Origin: Amycolatopsis aidingensis
Lineage (GTDB): Bacteria; Actinomycetota; Actinomycetes; Mycobacteriales; Pseudonocardiaceae
Reading direction: 5' to 3'
Assembly: GCF_018885265.1 (NCBI RefSeq)
Contig: NZ_CP076538.1
Coordinates: 1,276,001-1,340,000, forward strand
Length of the DNA: 64,000 nt
In this document: positions 27,872 to 36,893 of the stretch, piece after piece
Numbering within the stretch: the stretch's first letter is position 1
How the letters are laid out: every line of letters begins with the position of its first letter
Made by a program: the position numbers and the translations under genes
Notes under the pieces: model-generated
Seen by the model: only the letters and a program-made list of their open reading frames with translations
Databases searched by the model: none
Told to the model about the DNA's origin: nothing

Positions 27872-30800
27872 TCATGGCAGGCGCAGTTCCGCGAGCGCCT
27901 GGGTGGGGGTGGCGAGGACCTGCTCCACCCGCGCCGCCAGTTGGGACGCCAGCGGTGCGAGGTCACTGAACTCGGAGATCTCGGAGATCAGTTCGATGCC
28001 GTCGCCGCGTTCCTCGATGCTCACGATCGCGGGCCACGGCATGGTCTCGCGCGGCAGCACCATCGACGACGCGGTGGCGCCGAACATCGTCCCGGAGTCC
28101 TGGCCCGCGTAGTTGAACCCGGTGAGGGCGGCAGGCAGCAGGCGGTATCGCTTGTGTTGCAGCACGCGGTACAGGCCGGAGGTGGCCTCCGAGCTGTCCA
28201 GGAGCTGAGCCTGGACGGCTTTCGCCACCTCGACCACCGTATCCTCCTCGGAGAGTTCGACGATGACCGGCAACAGGTCCACACAGAAGCCGATGAGCGG
28301 CTTGCTGGTGTGCCGGGGTTGCCCGGTCTGATGGGCGATCATGACGGCCTGCGCGGAGCCGGTGAGCAGCGAGGAGGCGACCGCCAGCGCCGAAAGGGCC
28401 GCGGTGTGCATCGTGCACCCGCCGGACCGGGCCAGCTCGCGCAGGCCCGCGAGACTCTCCTGGGGAAGGGAGTCCACCCGCAGGACGGGCTTCCACGGCC
28501 CGGCGCTGTCGATCAACCGGGCCGATTCCCATACCGCGTCGAGCCGGGCCCGCCAGCGGGCGTCGTTCGCCTCGAACCGTGCGTCCTCCTCGCCGCGCTT
28601 CCACCGCGCGTACTCGAGGAAACTGGCCGGTTCGGGCAGTGCCGTGCTCGCCTCGCCGAGGTAGCAGGCCGACAGTTCCGACCACAGGACCTCGAAGGAC
28701 CACCCGTCGACGACCGAGTGCGGAGCGGTGGCCTGCAGGAACGCGGCTTCGTTCGTCTGGACCAGGTGAAACCGGAACAGCGAGGGCACGGACATGTCCA
28801 CCGGCCGCCGTGCGAACCGGTGCAGCAGCCCCTCGACGTCGCCGGGGGACGTATCGCTCAGGGTGCTGACGGTCAGTTTCGGCACGGCTCCCGCGGCGCA
28901 GTTCTGCGATCCGCCGTCCTGGTCGAAGCCGATCCGCAGCACCTCGTGCCGCTGCGCGACCCGCTGCACAGCGCGCCGCAGCCGCTCGGGATCCAGCGTG
29001 CCCTCGATGCGCAGCACCTCGGACATCTGGTAGGACTCGCCCAGTTCCCCACCCAGCTCGCTGGCCAGCCACAACAGCTTCTGGCCATCGGTAAGCGGGG
29101 CTTCGCCGACGGTCGCAGGGGGAGTGTGCGCGGGAGCAGGCACCGCCGCCGGGCTGGCCTTCTCCCACAGGCCCCGCGCGGCCACCTCCGCGGCGGCATC
29201 GGCCACGGCTGCCACGACTTCCGAGCAGTCCGCCTCGGTGTGCGCGGCGCTGAGGAAGCAGGTGCGCCCCTCCCATACGTAAATGCCGCGATTGAGCAGG
29301 CCGAGAAAGAACATGTCCTCGGAAAGCGGGGAGCCGTCGATGTTGATCCGGAAGAGCGAGGAGAAATGCTCGACCTCGATGGGGAATCCGTTTGCGGATG
29401 CGTTGTCGTTGATCCGCCTGGCCAGGTCGGCCGTCCGCTCGGCGAGCGAGTTCTGCAGCCGGGGCGACTCCTTCCGGAAGTACCGGATCATCTGCTGGGC
29501 CACCGTCATGGCCAGCGGATGTTTGCTGAACGTCCCGGCGAACACCATGCTCGGCCGCTGTGGGAACCCGGTATCGCCCTCTCGCCAGCGTCCGCCGTCG
29601 ATGGGTGCCATGAACTCGGCATCGCCCGCGATGACCCCGATGGGCATACCGCCGCCGATGACCTTGCCGTAGGTCATGAGGTCCGGGCGGATGCCGAAGT
29701 ACGCGGCCGCACCGCCGGGGTGGCACCGGAAGCCGGTGATGATCTCGTCGAAGATGAGGGCGGCGCCCTGTGCCGTGGTGAGCGCGCGGAGCCGGTGCAG
29801 CAGTTCGACCGGCTGGTACCCGGGGCGCCTGCTCTGCACCGGCTCGACCAGCACCGCGGCCAGCCGCTCGCCGTAGGACTCCAGGACGGGGAGCGCGGAG
29901 TCGTCATACGGCAGCACGATCACGTCCTGGACCATCGAGGCCGGCACCCCCCGGCCGAGCGGTGTCGTCTCTCCCTGCTCCCCGCCGGCCCTTGGCGCGA
30001 CCAGCACGCCGTCGAAAGTGCCGTGGTAGGACCCGGAGAACAGCGCGATGACGTCGCGCCCGGTCTTCGCGCGTGCCGCGCGCACGGCGCCCATCACCGC
30101 CTCGGTCCCCGAGGAGGTGAAGGCGACCCGGTCGACACCTGCCAGCGCGGCGATACCGCGGGCGACGTCGCCCGCGGTGGAGGACTGCGGGCCGACCAGC
30201 AGGTCGGATGGCTCGAAGGTGCGCAGCGCCGTGGTGAGCGGCTCCGCGGCGTGTCCAAGCATGTTCACCCCGAAGCCCATGCAGAGGTCGAGGAACTCCT
30301 GGCCGTCGACGTCGACGAAACGGGCGCCCTCGCCGCGAACCCCGACCACCGGGTAGCTGGCCTCCCGGCGTCCCTTGCGGGAGGACACCAGGTTTCGCTG
30401 GTCCGCCAAGGCGAATCGGTCTTCCTCGGTGATGCGCTTCGAAACCGGGGTCCGCCGAGCCCAGTCCACCTCGGCCTGGAGCGCGTCCGGGTGGTCGGCC
30501 GAGCCTGCCTGCCCGAGCCGTGGTGGCACCGGGGCGGCGAGGGGAGCGGGAGGTGGCTGCGGCGCGGCGGCCGGGGGCGGCTCGGATGGCTGGATGGGCT
30601 GCGGATCCACGGCGGCCGGCGGCCGCAGGCCGCTCGCCGCGAGGATGCCCTTGAGGTGCCTGCCAACGCCTGCGCAGGAATCCAGGTCGGCAAACAGCTG
30701 CCGCACGTCGATATCGGTCCGGAACTCCGCCGAAAGGGCGTCCGCGAGCTGGATGAGCAGGAAGGAGTCGTAGCCGAGTTCGACGAAGGATGCGTCCGGT

Positions 30801-33631
30801 TCCACCTGCTCCGGCGCACCACCGACGAGCTTCGCGACGATCCGCCGGACCGCGTCGTCGATCCGCTCCGCCTCGGCTTGCGACAGGGCCGGTGCCGGAG
30901 CTTCCGCCGGAGCCTGAGCCGCCGTCGCCGGGCCGGACCGGCTGGAGTCGGGGGCCGGCTGTGCTGCTGCCTGCATGGGCGGCTGCTCCTTATCGGAACC
31001 TCGGTCGAACGCGTAGGTGGGAGCGTGCACGATGGCCGTGCGGGGTGCGCCGGAGTCGTCTCCCCGAGCGCTCTCGCCGGTCGGCGCCGGGACCGGGTCC
31101 TGTCCGGCCGACCACGCCGTCGCCAGCAGCCGGGCTCTGGAGACCGCGTCATAGCCCGCCTGCTTGCCGGTGGTCATGGCCAGCGCGTCGGCGTCGAACA
31201 CTTCCTTGACGAACGGGGTGACGCCTTTGTCGGAATCCAGTACATAGACGAGATCCGTGCCGTGCGCGCGCAGACTGTCCACCGCGTCGCCGAACCGGAC
31301 CGTACGGATCAGGTGGCGGGCCCAGAAATCGGGGTCGCGGGCGGTGTCCTCGTCCAGCCAGCCGCCCGTCGTCGGTGACATCAGCCGCAGACTCGGCGAC
31401 CGCAGGTCGACCTGGGACCAGGTTTCCGTGTACTCCGCGACCGAGTCCTTCAGGACCACGCTGTGAAACGGGTGCGCCACCGGAACCCGGACGCAGGCGA
31501 CCCCGTCGGCGCGCAGCCGGGTGGCGATCGCGTCGATCGCGGCCGTCTCACCGCTGAGCATGCAGTCCCGGCTGCCCGGCACGATGGCCAGCGAAACACC
31601 GTTGCCGAGGTAACCGGTGACCGACTCCTCGGAGAGCCGGACCCGGATCATCCCGCCGGCGGGGGCGCCGGCCAGTATCCGGGCCCGCTCCGATACGACC
31701 GCGGCGGCCTCGGTCAGGGTGAACACTCCGCCGACCACACCCGCGGCGATCTCGCCGAGGCTGAACCCGCACAGTGACCGGGGCCGCAGGCCGTCGGCGA
31801 GCAGCGATCTGGCGATCGTCACGGATCGGACGAGCACCGCCAGTTCGGCGAGCCGGGGTGCGGACGCGGCCTCGGACGCCCCGGTGAGGAGCCCTTTCAC
31901 CAGCGGCCGATCCTCGGCAGGCAGGCACTGGAGCGCCTCGGAGAGCAGGTCCGCGAATCCGTCGATCCCGGTTTCGGCTGCCGTCAGGTCGCCCAGTCGT
32001 CCGCCTTGGCCGGGGAACACGACGGCGCTGTCGTGGTTGCGCTTCGCGAGCCTGCTTCCGGTGCGCCAGGTGGTGAAACCCTCGGCCAGCCTGGCGACGA
32101 CGATCGCCTCTCGATGAGGCAGGATCCGCCTGCCCGTCCGCATGGTGTGGGCGAGGCCGCGCAGCCGGTCCTGATTCTCCGTGGCGAACTCCGTCACCCG
32201 GCTCGCGGTGTCCGCCACGCTGCGCCGCGACGCGGCAGTGACCGGCAGCACGTACACCCGCTCGCGCGGTTCGTCGGCAGGCTCAGTGCCTGTTCCTGAG
32301 CTGCCTGTTCCTGAGCTGTCAGCGACCGGCGCCTGTTCGAGCACGATATGCGCATTGGTTCCGCCGATGCCCATCGAGCTCACTCCGGCCCGCCGCGGCT
32401 TTCCTTCGTCCTCCCACTCGCTGCACTTGTCCGGCACGAAGAGCCTGGTGCTTCCCGGTTTGATCCGGGGATTGAGTTCCACGAAGTTCGCGACCGGGGG
32501 AATCCGTTCGTGGGTGAGGGCGAGTACGGCCTTGATCAGGCCCGCGATGCCGGAAGCGGCGCCGAGGTGGCCGAGGTTCGCCTTGGCCGCGCCGATTCCG
32601 CACCGCACCCCGTCCGCGCCCAGCGCACGTTCGATGGCCGTCCATTCGACGACGTCGCCGATCTCGGTCCCGGTACCGTGCGCCTCCAGGTAGCCGATGT
32701 CGCCCTTGTCCACCCCGGCGGCGGCCAGTGCCGCGCCGATGACCAGACTCTGCTGCTGCACGCTCGGCGCCGTGAACCCGAGCTTCTGGTTGCCGTCGTT
32801 GTTGATCGCGCTGCCGCGGATGACGGCGTGCACGGCGTCACCGTCGGCGAGTGCCCGGTCCAGGCGCTTGAGCACGATCGCGCCCGCGCCGCTGGCGGTG
32901 ATGGTGCCGCTGGCGGCACGGTCGAACGGCCGGCAGTAGCCGTCGGTGGACCAGATGCTCCCCTCCTGGTGGTAGTAGCCCACCCGGTGCGGGAGTTCGA
33001 TGTTCACCCCGCCGGCCACCGCCAGTTCGGATTCGCCGGAAAGCACGCTCTGGGAGGCGAGGTGCACGGCAACGAGAGAGCTGGAACAGGCCGTCTGGAC
33101 GGTCAGGCACGGGCCACGGAGATCGAGCGGATAGGCGATCCGGGTGGCCAGGAAGTCGTTGTCGAGCAGCGCCGTCCAGTTCAGCGCTTCGGACACCTTC
33201 AGCGGCCTGGTGGCGTCCCCGTACTGCGCGTCACCAACGCGCCGCAGCACCGAGATCGGCGACGCACCACCGCCACCGGCGAACAGCCCGATGTTGCCAG
33301 GATAGCGCTGCGGGTCGCAGCCCGCGTCCTCCAGCGCCTCCAGCGTCACCTCCATCATGACCCGGTGGTTGAGGTTGATCCCCTCGGCCTCACCGGCACT
33401 GATCCCGAACGCGGCGCTGTCGAACTGGTCGTATCCCTCCAGCGGTGCGGCCACCGGCACGTAGCTGTTCCGGACCGCGGGGTCCAGCCTGATCCCCTCC
33501 CTGCGGAGATCCTGCTCGTCGACCTCCACCATGCCGGTCGAGCCCACCTCGACATTGCGCCACAGCGAGCGGTAGTCGGCTGCGCCCGGAACTCTGCAGG
33601 CCATGCCCACAATGGCCAACGGCGCCTGCAT
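27872..33631 (-). CDS. Hybrid PKS-NRPS: KS-AT-ACP-aminotransferase-C
   Basis: 1919-aa megasynthase. KS (1-430): Cys182 in TACSSS, His318 in EAHGTGTE, His355 in KANLGHLG. AT (about 535-810): Ser624 in GFSLGE and HPFH (720-723), the malonyl-type pattern. ACP: Ser956 in GYDSFLL. Class III aminotransferase (about 1080-1480): PLP lysine in YGKVIGGGMP (near 1323), FDEIITGFR, and TFSKHP. C domain (about 1510-1915): APHSVVDG (catalytic His1638, first His replaced by Pro). No KR, DH or ER. As in mycosubtilin and iturin synthetases, malonate extension would be followed by transamination of the beta-ketone to a beta-amine. The ATG follows GAGGAGAGG. A tandem 15-bp repeat (32289-32318) encodes SSGTG twice in the KS-AT linker. 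Confidence 0.92.
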   Translation of the reverse strand: MQAPLAIVGMACRVPGAADYRSLWRNVEVGSTGMVEVDEQDLRREGIRLDPAVRNSYVPVAAPLEGYDQFDSAAFGISAGEAEGINLNHRVMMEVTLEALEDAGCDPQRYPGNIGLFAGGGGASPISVLRRVGDAQYGDATRPLKVSEALNWTALLDNDFLATRIAYPLDLRGPCLTVQTACSSSLVAVHLASQSVLSGESELAVAGGVNIELPHRVGYYHQEGSIWSTDGYCRPFDRAASGTITASGAGAIVLKRLDRALADGDAVHAVIRGSAINNDGNQKLGFTAPSVQQQSLVIGAALAAAGVDKGDIGYLEAHGTGTEIGDVVEWTAIERALGADGVRCGIGAAKANLGHLGAASGIAGLIKAVLALTHERIPPVANFVELNPRIKPGSTRLFVPDKCSEWEDEGKPRRAGVSSMGIGGTNAHIVLEQAPVADSSGTGSSGTGTEPADEPRERVYVLPVTAASRRSVADTASRVTEFATENQDRLRGLAHTMRTGRRILPHREAIVVARLAEGFTTWRTGSRLAKRNHDSAVVFPGQGGRLGDLTAAETGIDGFADLLSEALQCLPAEDRPLVKGLLTGASEAASAPRLAELAVLVRSVTIARSLLADGLRPRSLCGFSLGEIAAGVVGGVFTLTEAAAVVSERARILAGAPAGGMIRVRLSEESVTGYLGNGVSLAIVPGSRDCMLSGETAAIDAIATRLRADGVACVRVPVAHPFHSVVLKDSVAEYTETWSQVDLRSPSLRLMSPTTGGWLDEDTARDPDFWARHLIRTVRFGDAVDSLRAHGTDLVYVLDSDKGVTPFVKEVFDADALAMTTGKQAGYDAVSRARLLATAWSAGQDPVPAPTGESARGDDSGAPRTAIVHAPTYAFDRGSDKEQPPMQAAAQPAPDSSRSGPATAAQAPAEAPAPALSQAEAERIDDAVRRIVAKLVGGAPEQVEPDASFVELGYDSFLLIQLADALSAEFRTDIDVRQLFADLDSCAGVGRHLKGILAASGLRPPAAVDPQPIQPSEPPPAAAPQPPPAPLAAPVPPRLGQAGSADHPDALQAEVDWARRTPVSKRITEEDRFALADQRNLVSSRKGRREASYPVVGVRGEGARFVDVDGQEFLDLCMGFGVNMLGHAAEPLTTALRTFEPSDLLVGPQSSTAGDVARGIAALAGVDRVAFTSSGTEAVMGAVRAARAKTGRDVIALFSGSYHGTFDGVLVAPRAGGEQGETTPLGRGVPASMVQDVIVLPYDDSALPVLESYGERLAAVLVEPVQSRRPGYQPVELLHRLRALTTAQGAALIFDEIITGFRCHPGGAAAYFGIRPDLMTYGKVIGGGMPIGVIAGDAEFMAPIDGGRWREGDTGFPQRPSMVFAGTFSKHPLAMTVAQQMIRYFRKESPRLQNSLAERTADLARRINDNASANGFPIEVEHFSSLFRINIDGSPLSEDMFFLGLLNRGIYVWEGRTCFLSAAHTEADCSEVVAAVADAAAEVAARGLWEKASPAAVPAPAHTPPATVGEAPLTDGQKLLWLASELGGELGESYQMSEVLRIEGTLDPERLRRAVQRVAQRHEVLRIGFDQDGGSQNCAAGAVPKLTVSTLSDTSPGDVEGLLHRFARRPVDMSVPSLFRFHLVQTNEAAFLQATAPHSVVDGWSFEVLWSELSACYLGEASTALPEPASFLEYARWKRGEEDARFEANDARWRARLDAVWESARLIDSAGPWKPVLRVDSLPQESLAGLRELARSGGCTMHTAALSALAVASSLLTGSAQAVMIAHQTGQPRHTSKPLIGFCVDLLPVIVELSEEDTVVEVAKAVQAQLLDSSEATSGLYRVLQHKRYRLLPAALTGFNYAGQDSGTMFGATASSMVLPRETMPWPAIVSIEERGDGIELISEISEFSDLAPLASQLAARVEQVLATPTQALAELRLP

Positions 33632-33678
33632 CTGCCTCTCCTCACCTGAATCGCGGTCGTGCCACCTCTGCCTGTGTC

Positions 33679-35331
33679 TTATGCCGACCCGGTTGACAGG
33701 CGGGACGAGAAGTCGCGCAGCTGCGGGTGATCGAACAGCATCCGCAGGGTCGCGGTGGTCGAGACCTTCTTCCGCACCGACGCCACGGCCACGCTCGCCA
33801 GCATCGAGTGGCCACCCGACTCGAAGAAGTCGTCGTGCGGGGCCTCGATGGGTACGCCGAGCACCTCGCTCCAGATGGCGGCAACCGCGGCCTCAACCGA
33901 GGTGAGCGCGGCGTCCGCGGGCCCACCGGGCTCGGCCGCGGGGGATACGGCGCCGGGGGAAGGCGCGGCGGCCCGAGCGGAAGGGTGGACGCGGGCAAGG
34001 ACCTCGGTCAGGCCGAGTGAGTCCATCGCCGCGTCCGGCTGGTCCAGCAACAATGCCAGGATCTCCTGGTAAGCGGCGCAGTAGCCGCGTGCGGCTTCGG
34101 GCGAGTAGGTGCGCAGCGCGTACTCCCAGTCGAGCGCGATCCCCGAGGACTCGACATAGCAGGCCACGGACAGGTCGAAAGGTCCGTCCACGGTGCGCGC
34201 CGCGACCTCCGACAGCGTTCCCTCGCCGAGGTTCAGACCACCGGTGGCCCCCGAGGCGAACATCGTCCGCACCAACTCGACCCCGCGTTCGAGCCCGGCT
34301 TCGTGTAACTCGGCGACCATCCGGCTGAACGGCAGGCCCTGGTGATCGATGGCGTCCATGAGATCAAGGGACACTGCTTCCAGCACGGTGGCGAACGACT
34401 TGGCGATGTCGATCCGCGACCTGGCCACCACCACGTTCGCCAGCATCCCCACGGTGCCGGCGAACCTGGGCGTGCGACCGCTGGTGGCCGTCCCGACGGC
34501 GACGTCACCGTCGCCGGTGGCGGCGGCGATCATGACCTCCATCGCGCACAGCAGCACGGCGAACGGGGTCGACCTGGCGCGGCGGGCGTACGCCGAGACC
34601 GCTTCGGCCAGGCTGTCCGCCAGCACGGTGGACTCCGCATGCACCTCCAGCGCCCCTGGCTGGTGCGCTGCGGTGTGGCCGGTTCCCGGTAGCGCACTGC
34701 CGGTTACTCCGGCGAGCCGTTCCCGCCAGTAGGCCGATTCCTCCTCGAGGCCACCATCGGCGAGGGTGGCGAGCTGCTCTTCCACAAAGGTGCCGTATCC
34801 CGGTGCGATCGGCCCCAGGTCGGGCGGCGTTTCCCTGCGCGCCGACTTGTAGAGCTCACCGAACTCGTGCAGGACGATGGCCATCGACGTACCGTCACAC
34901 ACGATGTGATGGGCGACCAGAACCAGCGCGGTCCGGCTTTCGGACACCTGGATGGCGGTGAGCCGGACCGCGGGCCCGGCGGCGAGATCGAAGGGCACGT
35001 TCGCTTCGGCGTCGAGGACCGATTCCAGCCGTTCGGTGTGCATGACCGCCGACAGTCCGCGCAGGTCCACCACGTTGACCGGGACGGGTTCCGGGTCACG
35101 GTCGATGACCTGCATTACGCCGGATTCCGTTTCATGGAACCTCGTGCGGAGGGACTCGTGGCGGCGGATGGTCTCGTTGAACGCGAACTCGGCGGCCTTG
35201 GCGTCGAAATCCCCGTCGAAGTAGAAGATCTCCGGCATGTTGTAAGCGGGGCTCGCCGGATTCAGCCGCCAGAAGAGCCAGATCCCCTCCTGGAACGGCC
35301 CGATCGGAAGGGTGTGCTGCGGCGAATCCAT
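33679..35331 (-). CDS. NRPS, domains C-PCP (no adenylation domain)
   Basis: Protein of 550 aa. The C domain (about 10-440) has a full HHxxxDG motif, HHIVCDG (141-147), plus RRHESLRTRF and GTVGMLANVVVARS. The PCP near the C-terminus carries its attachment serine in FFESGGHSML (about residue 509). There is no A domain, so an amino acid must be loaded in trans, most simply by the Thr-specific free A domain encoded last in this operon. The ATG at 35331 has GAGGA upstream inside the end of the preceding gene; a TTG at 35346 is less likely. Confidence 0.88.
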   Translation of the reverse strand: MDSPQHTLPIGPFQEGIWLFWRLNPASPAYNMPEIFYFDGDFDAKAAEFAFNETIRRHESLRTRFHETESGVMQVIDRDPEPVPVNVVDLRGLSAVMHTERLESVLDAEANVPFDLAAGPAVRLTAIQVSESRTALVLVAHHIVCDGTSMAIVLHEFGELYKSARRETPPDLGPIAPGYGTFVEEQLATLADGGLEEESAYWRERLAGVTGSALPGTGHTAAHQPGALEVHAESTVLADSLAEAVSAYARRARSTPFAVLLCAMEVMIAAATGDGDVAVGTATSGRTPRFAGTVGMLANVVVARSRIDIAKSFATVLEAVSLDLMDAIDHQGLPFSRMVAELHEAGLERGVELVRTMFASGATGGLNLGEGTLSEVAARTVDGPFDLSVACYVESSGIALDWEYALRTYSPEAARGYCAAYQEILALLLDQPDAAMDSLGLTEVLARVHPSARAAAPSPGAVSPAAEPGGPADAALTSVEAAVAAIWSEVLGVPIEAPHDDFFESGGHSMLASVAVASVRKKVSTTATLRMLFDHPQLRDFSSRLSTGSA

Positions 35332-35342
35332 ACTGTTGGTCC

Positions 35343-36893
35343 TCAACCCACGTCTCCGATCAGGTCGCGCAGGGCGCGTGTGGTGCGAGCCTGGAAGAAG
35401 TCACGGAGCCGTACCCGGACCCCGAACTCCTCCCGAATCCGGGCGAGGACGTCGAGCGCGTCGAGAGAGCCGCCGCCGAGCCCGAAGAAGTCGTCGTCGA
35501 GTGCGCAGGGAGTACCCAGCGTCTTGTGCACGATCGCGAGGAGCCGCCGCTCGACCTCGTCATGGGCAACCTCAGGGGTGCTTTCGTCCCGCTGCGCTTC
35601 GGCCCGCGGCGATGTCGGCACCGCGTCGGGCACGGGCAGGGCGGCGTGATCCACCTCGCCGCCTGGCGTGCGCGGCAACTCGTCGAGCAGTACGAAAACC
35701 GAGGGGACCGGGTGCCCGGGCAACAGCTCGCCCAAGTGCCGGCGCAGCCGCTGTTCGAGTACTCCGGTGAGCTGGTGGCGCGCGGGGTCGTTCGCGAAGG
35801 TCGCTGGCCGTTCCGTTGGATCGGAGTCCAGAGCGTCGCCCTGCGGCTGCGCCACCTCGCCGGGAACGAGCAGGGCGTCGTAGCTCGTCTCGTCCTCGCC
35901 CCAGGTGCACCGCACCCGGTAGCCGAGGCCCTTGCCGGTCTCCTCGACGTCCTCGGGATCCACCCCCGCGGTGAGGCGGGCGTTGGGAATCCCGGTGATC
36001 CGAAGCGCGCCTTCCCGCGCCACCTCCGCCAGACCGGCAAGGTCGCTGAGGTCGCGACCCCACACCAGCGTGGTGGATTCCTCGATGGCGGTGATCGCGG
36101 CCGGTGCCTTGTGCACGACGACGTCGTAGCGGTAACGGGTCAGCTCGTTGTGTGCGCGGCCTCGCTTGAGCGCCACCTGCACCCCGGCGACGTCCGGGAG
36201 CCACTGCGCCAGCGCCGTCCAGTACCCGGGGTCGAGCACCAGTTCCTTCTCCAGCCGGACCGCGCGGTCGACGGCCTCCCGCTGCTCGCGCTCGGCGTCG
36301 CCGGTTTCCGCCTGATGACGGGACGGCTGGGCGCCCTCGTGGAAATGACGCAGCAGGCGCTTGTTGCGGACGTCGCCGACGAACAGCCTGCCGCCGGGGG
36401 CCAGCAGCCCCAGCGCGCCGCGCAGCACGTCGGTCAGGTAGCCGGCATCGGGAAAGTACTGGACGACCGAGTTGATGACGACCGTGTCGAAGTACCCCTG
36501 CGGCAACCCTTCGCCGACCTCGGCCTGCTGACAGCGCAGTACGACCCGGTCGCGCAGTTCGGGAACCCGGGCCACTTCCGCGCCGAGCTGGTCGATGATC
36601 GGGGCGGAGAAGTCGGTGCCCCAGTAGGACTCGCACTCCGGGGCAAGGGGGCCGAGCAGCAGGCCGGTGCCGACGCCGATCTCCAGCACCCGCCGTGGCC
36701 GCAGCTCACGAATCCGGTCCAGGGTCGCGGCCCGCCACTCCTGCATTTCCTCCGCCGGGATGGCCTCACCCGTGTAGCTGCTCGTCCAGCCGCTGAAGTC
36801 CTCGGTGAACAGGGCCGTACCCGTCACCTTGTGATTGGTGTCGTAGCTGTCCCGCCACTCGCCGACCTGTGCGGCACCGGCCACGGCACGCAA
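35343..36893 (-). CDS. NRPS methyltransferase-PCP protein with split A-domain tail
   Basis: 516-aa protein. It opens with a linker (VGEWRDSYDTNHKVTG) and a SAM-dependent methyltransferase (VLEIGVGTGLLLGPLAPE, about 70-270), followed by the final part of an A domain (LRRHLGELLPGHPVPSVFVLLDELPRTPGGEVDHAAL) and a PCP (FFGLGGGSLDAL). This is the arrangement of MT domains inserted between motifs A8 and A9. Its 5' end overlaps the upstream A-domain gene by 70 bp in another frame, and no ATG is available (TTG at 36893), so the two may be one A-MT-PCP protein separated by a frameshift. Likely N- or C-methylates the tethered aminoacyl group. Confidence 0.82.
   Translation of the reverse strand: MRAVAGAAQVGEWRDSYDTNHKVTGTALFTEDFSGWTSSYTGEAIPAEEMQEWRAATLDRIRELRPRRVLEIGVGTGLLLGPLAPECESYWGTDFSAPIIDQLGAEVARVPELRDRVVLRCQQAEVGEGLPQGYFDTVVINSVVQYFPDAGYLTDVLRGALGLLAPGGRLFVGDVRNKRLLRHFHEGAQPSRHQAETGDAEREQREAVDRAVRLEKELVLDPGYWTALAQWLPDVAGVQVALKRGRAHNELTRYRYDVVVHKAPAAITAIEESTTLVWGRDLSDLAGLAEVAREGALRITGIPNARLTAGVDPEDVEETGKGLGYRVRCTWGEDETSYDALLVPGEVAQPQGDALDSDPTERPATFANDPARHQLTGVLEQRLRRHLGELLPGHPVPSVFVLLDELPRTPGGEVDHAALPVPDAVPTSPRAEAQRDESTPEVAHDEVERRLLAIVHKTLGTPCALDDDFFGLGGGSLDALDVLARIREEFGVRVRLRDFFQARTTRALRDLIGDVG

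Noticed and set aside
27788..31378. Very long open frame (1196 codons) on the plus strand
   Set aside because: It is antisense to the KS-AT-ACP-AMT-C and Thr A-domain genes, has low-complexity Gly/Arg/His-rich composition and no domains: a GC-rich shadow frame.
32289..32318. Two tandem copies of a 15-bp unit
   Set aside because: In-frame duplication in the flexible KS-AT linker (SSGTG twice); no sign of a functional DNA repeat.
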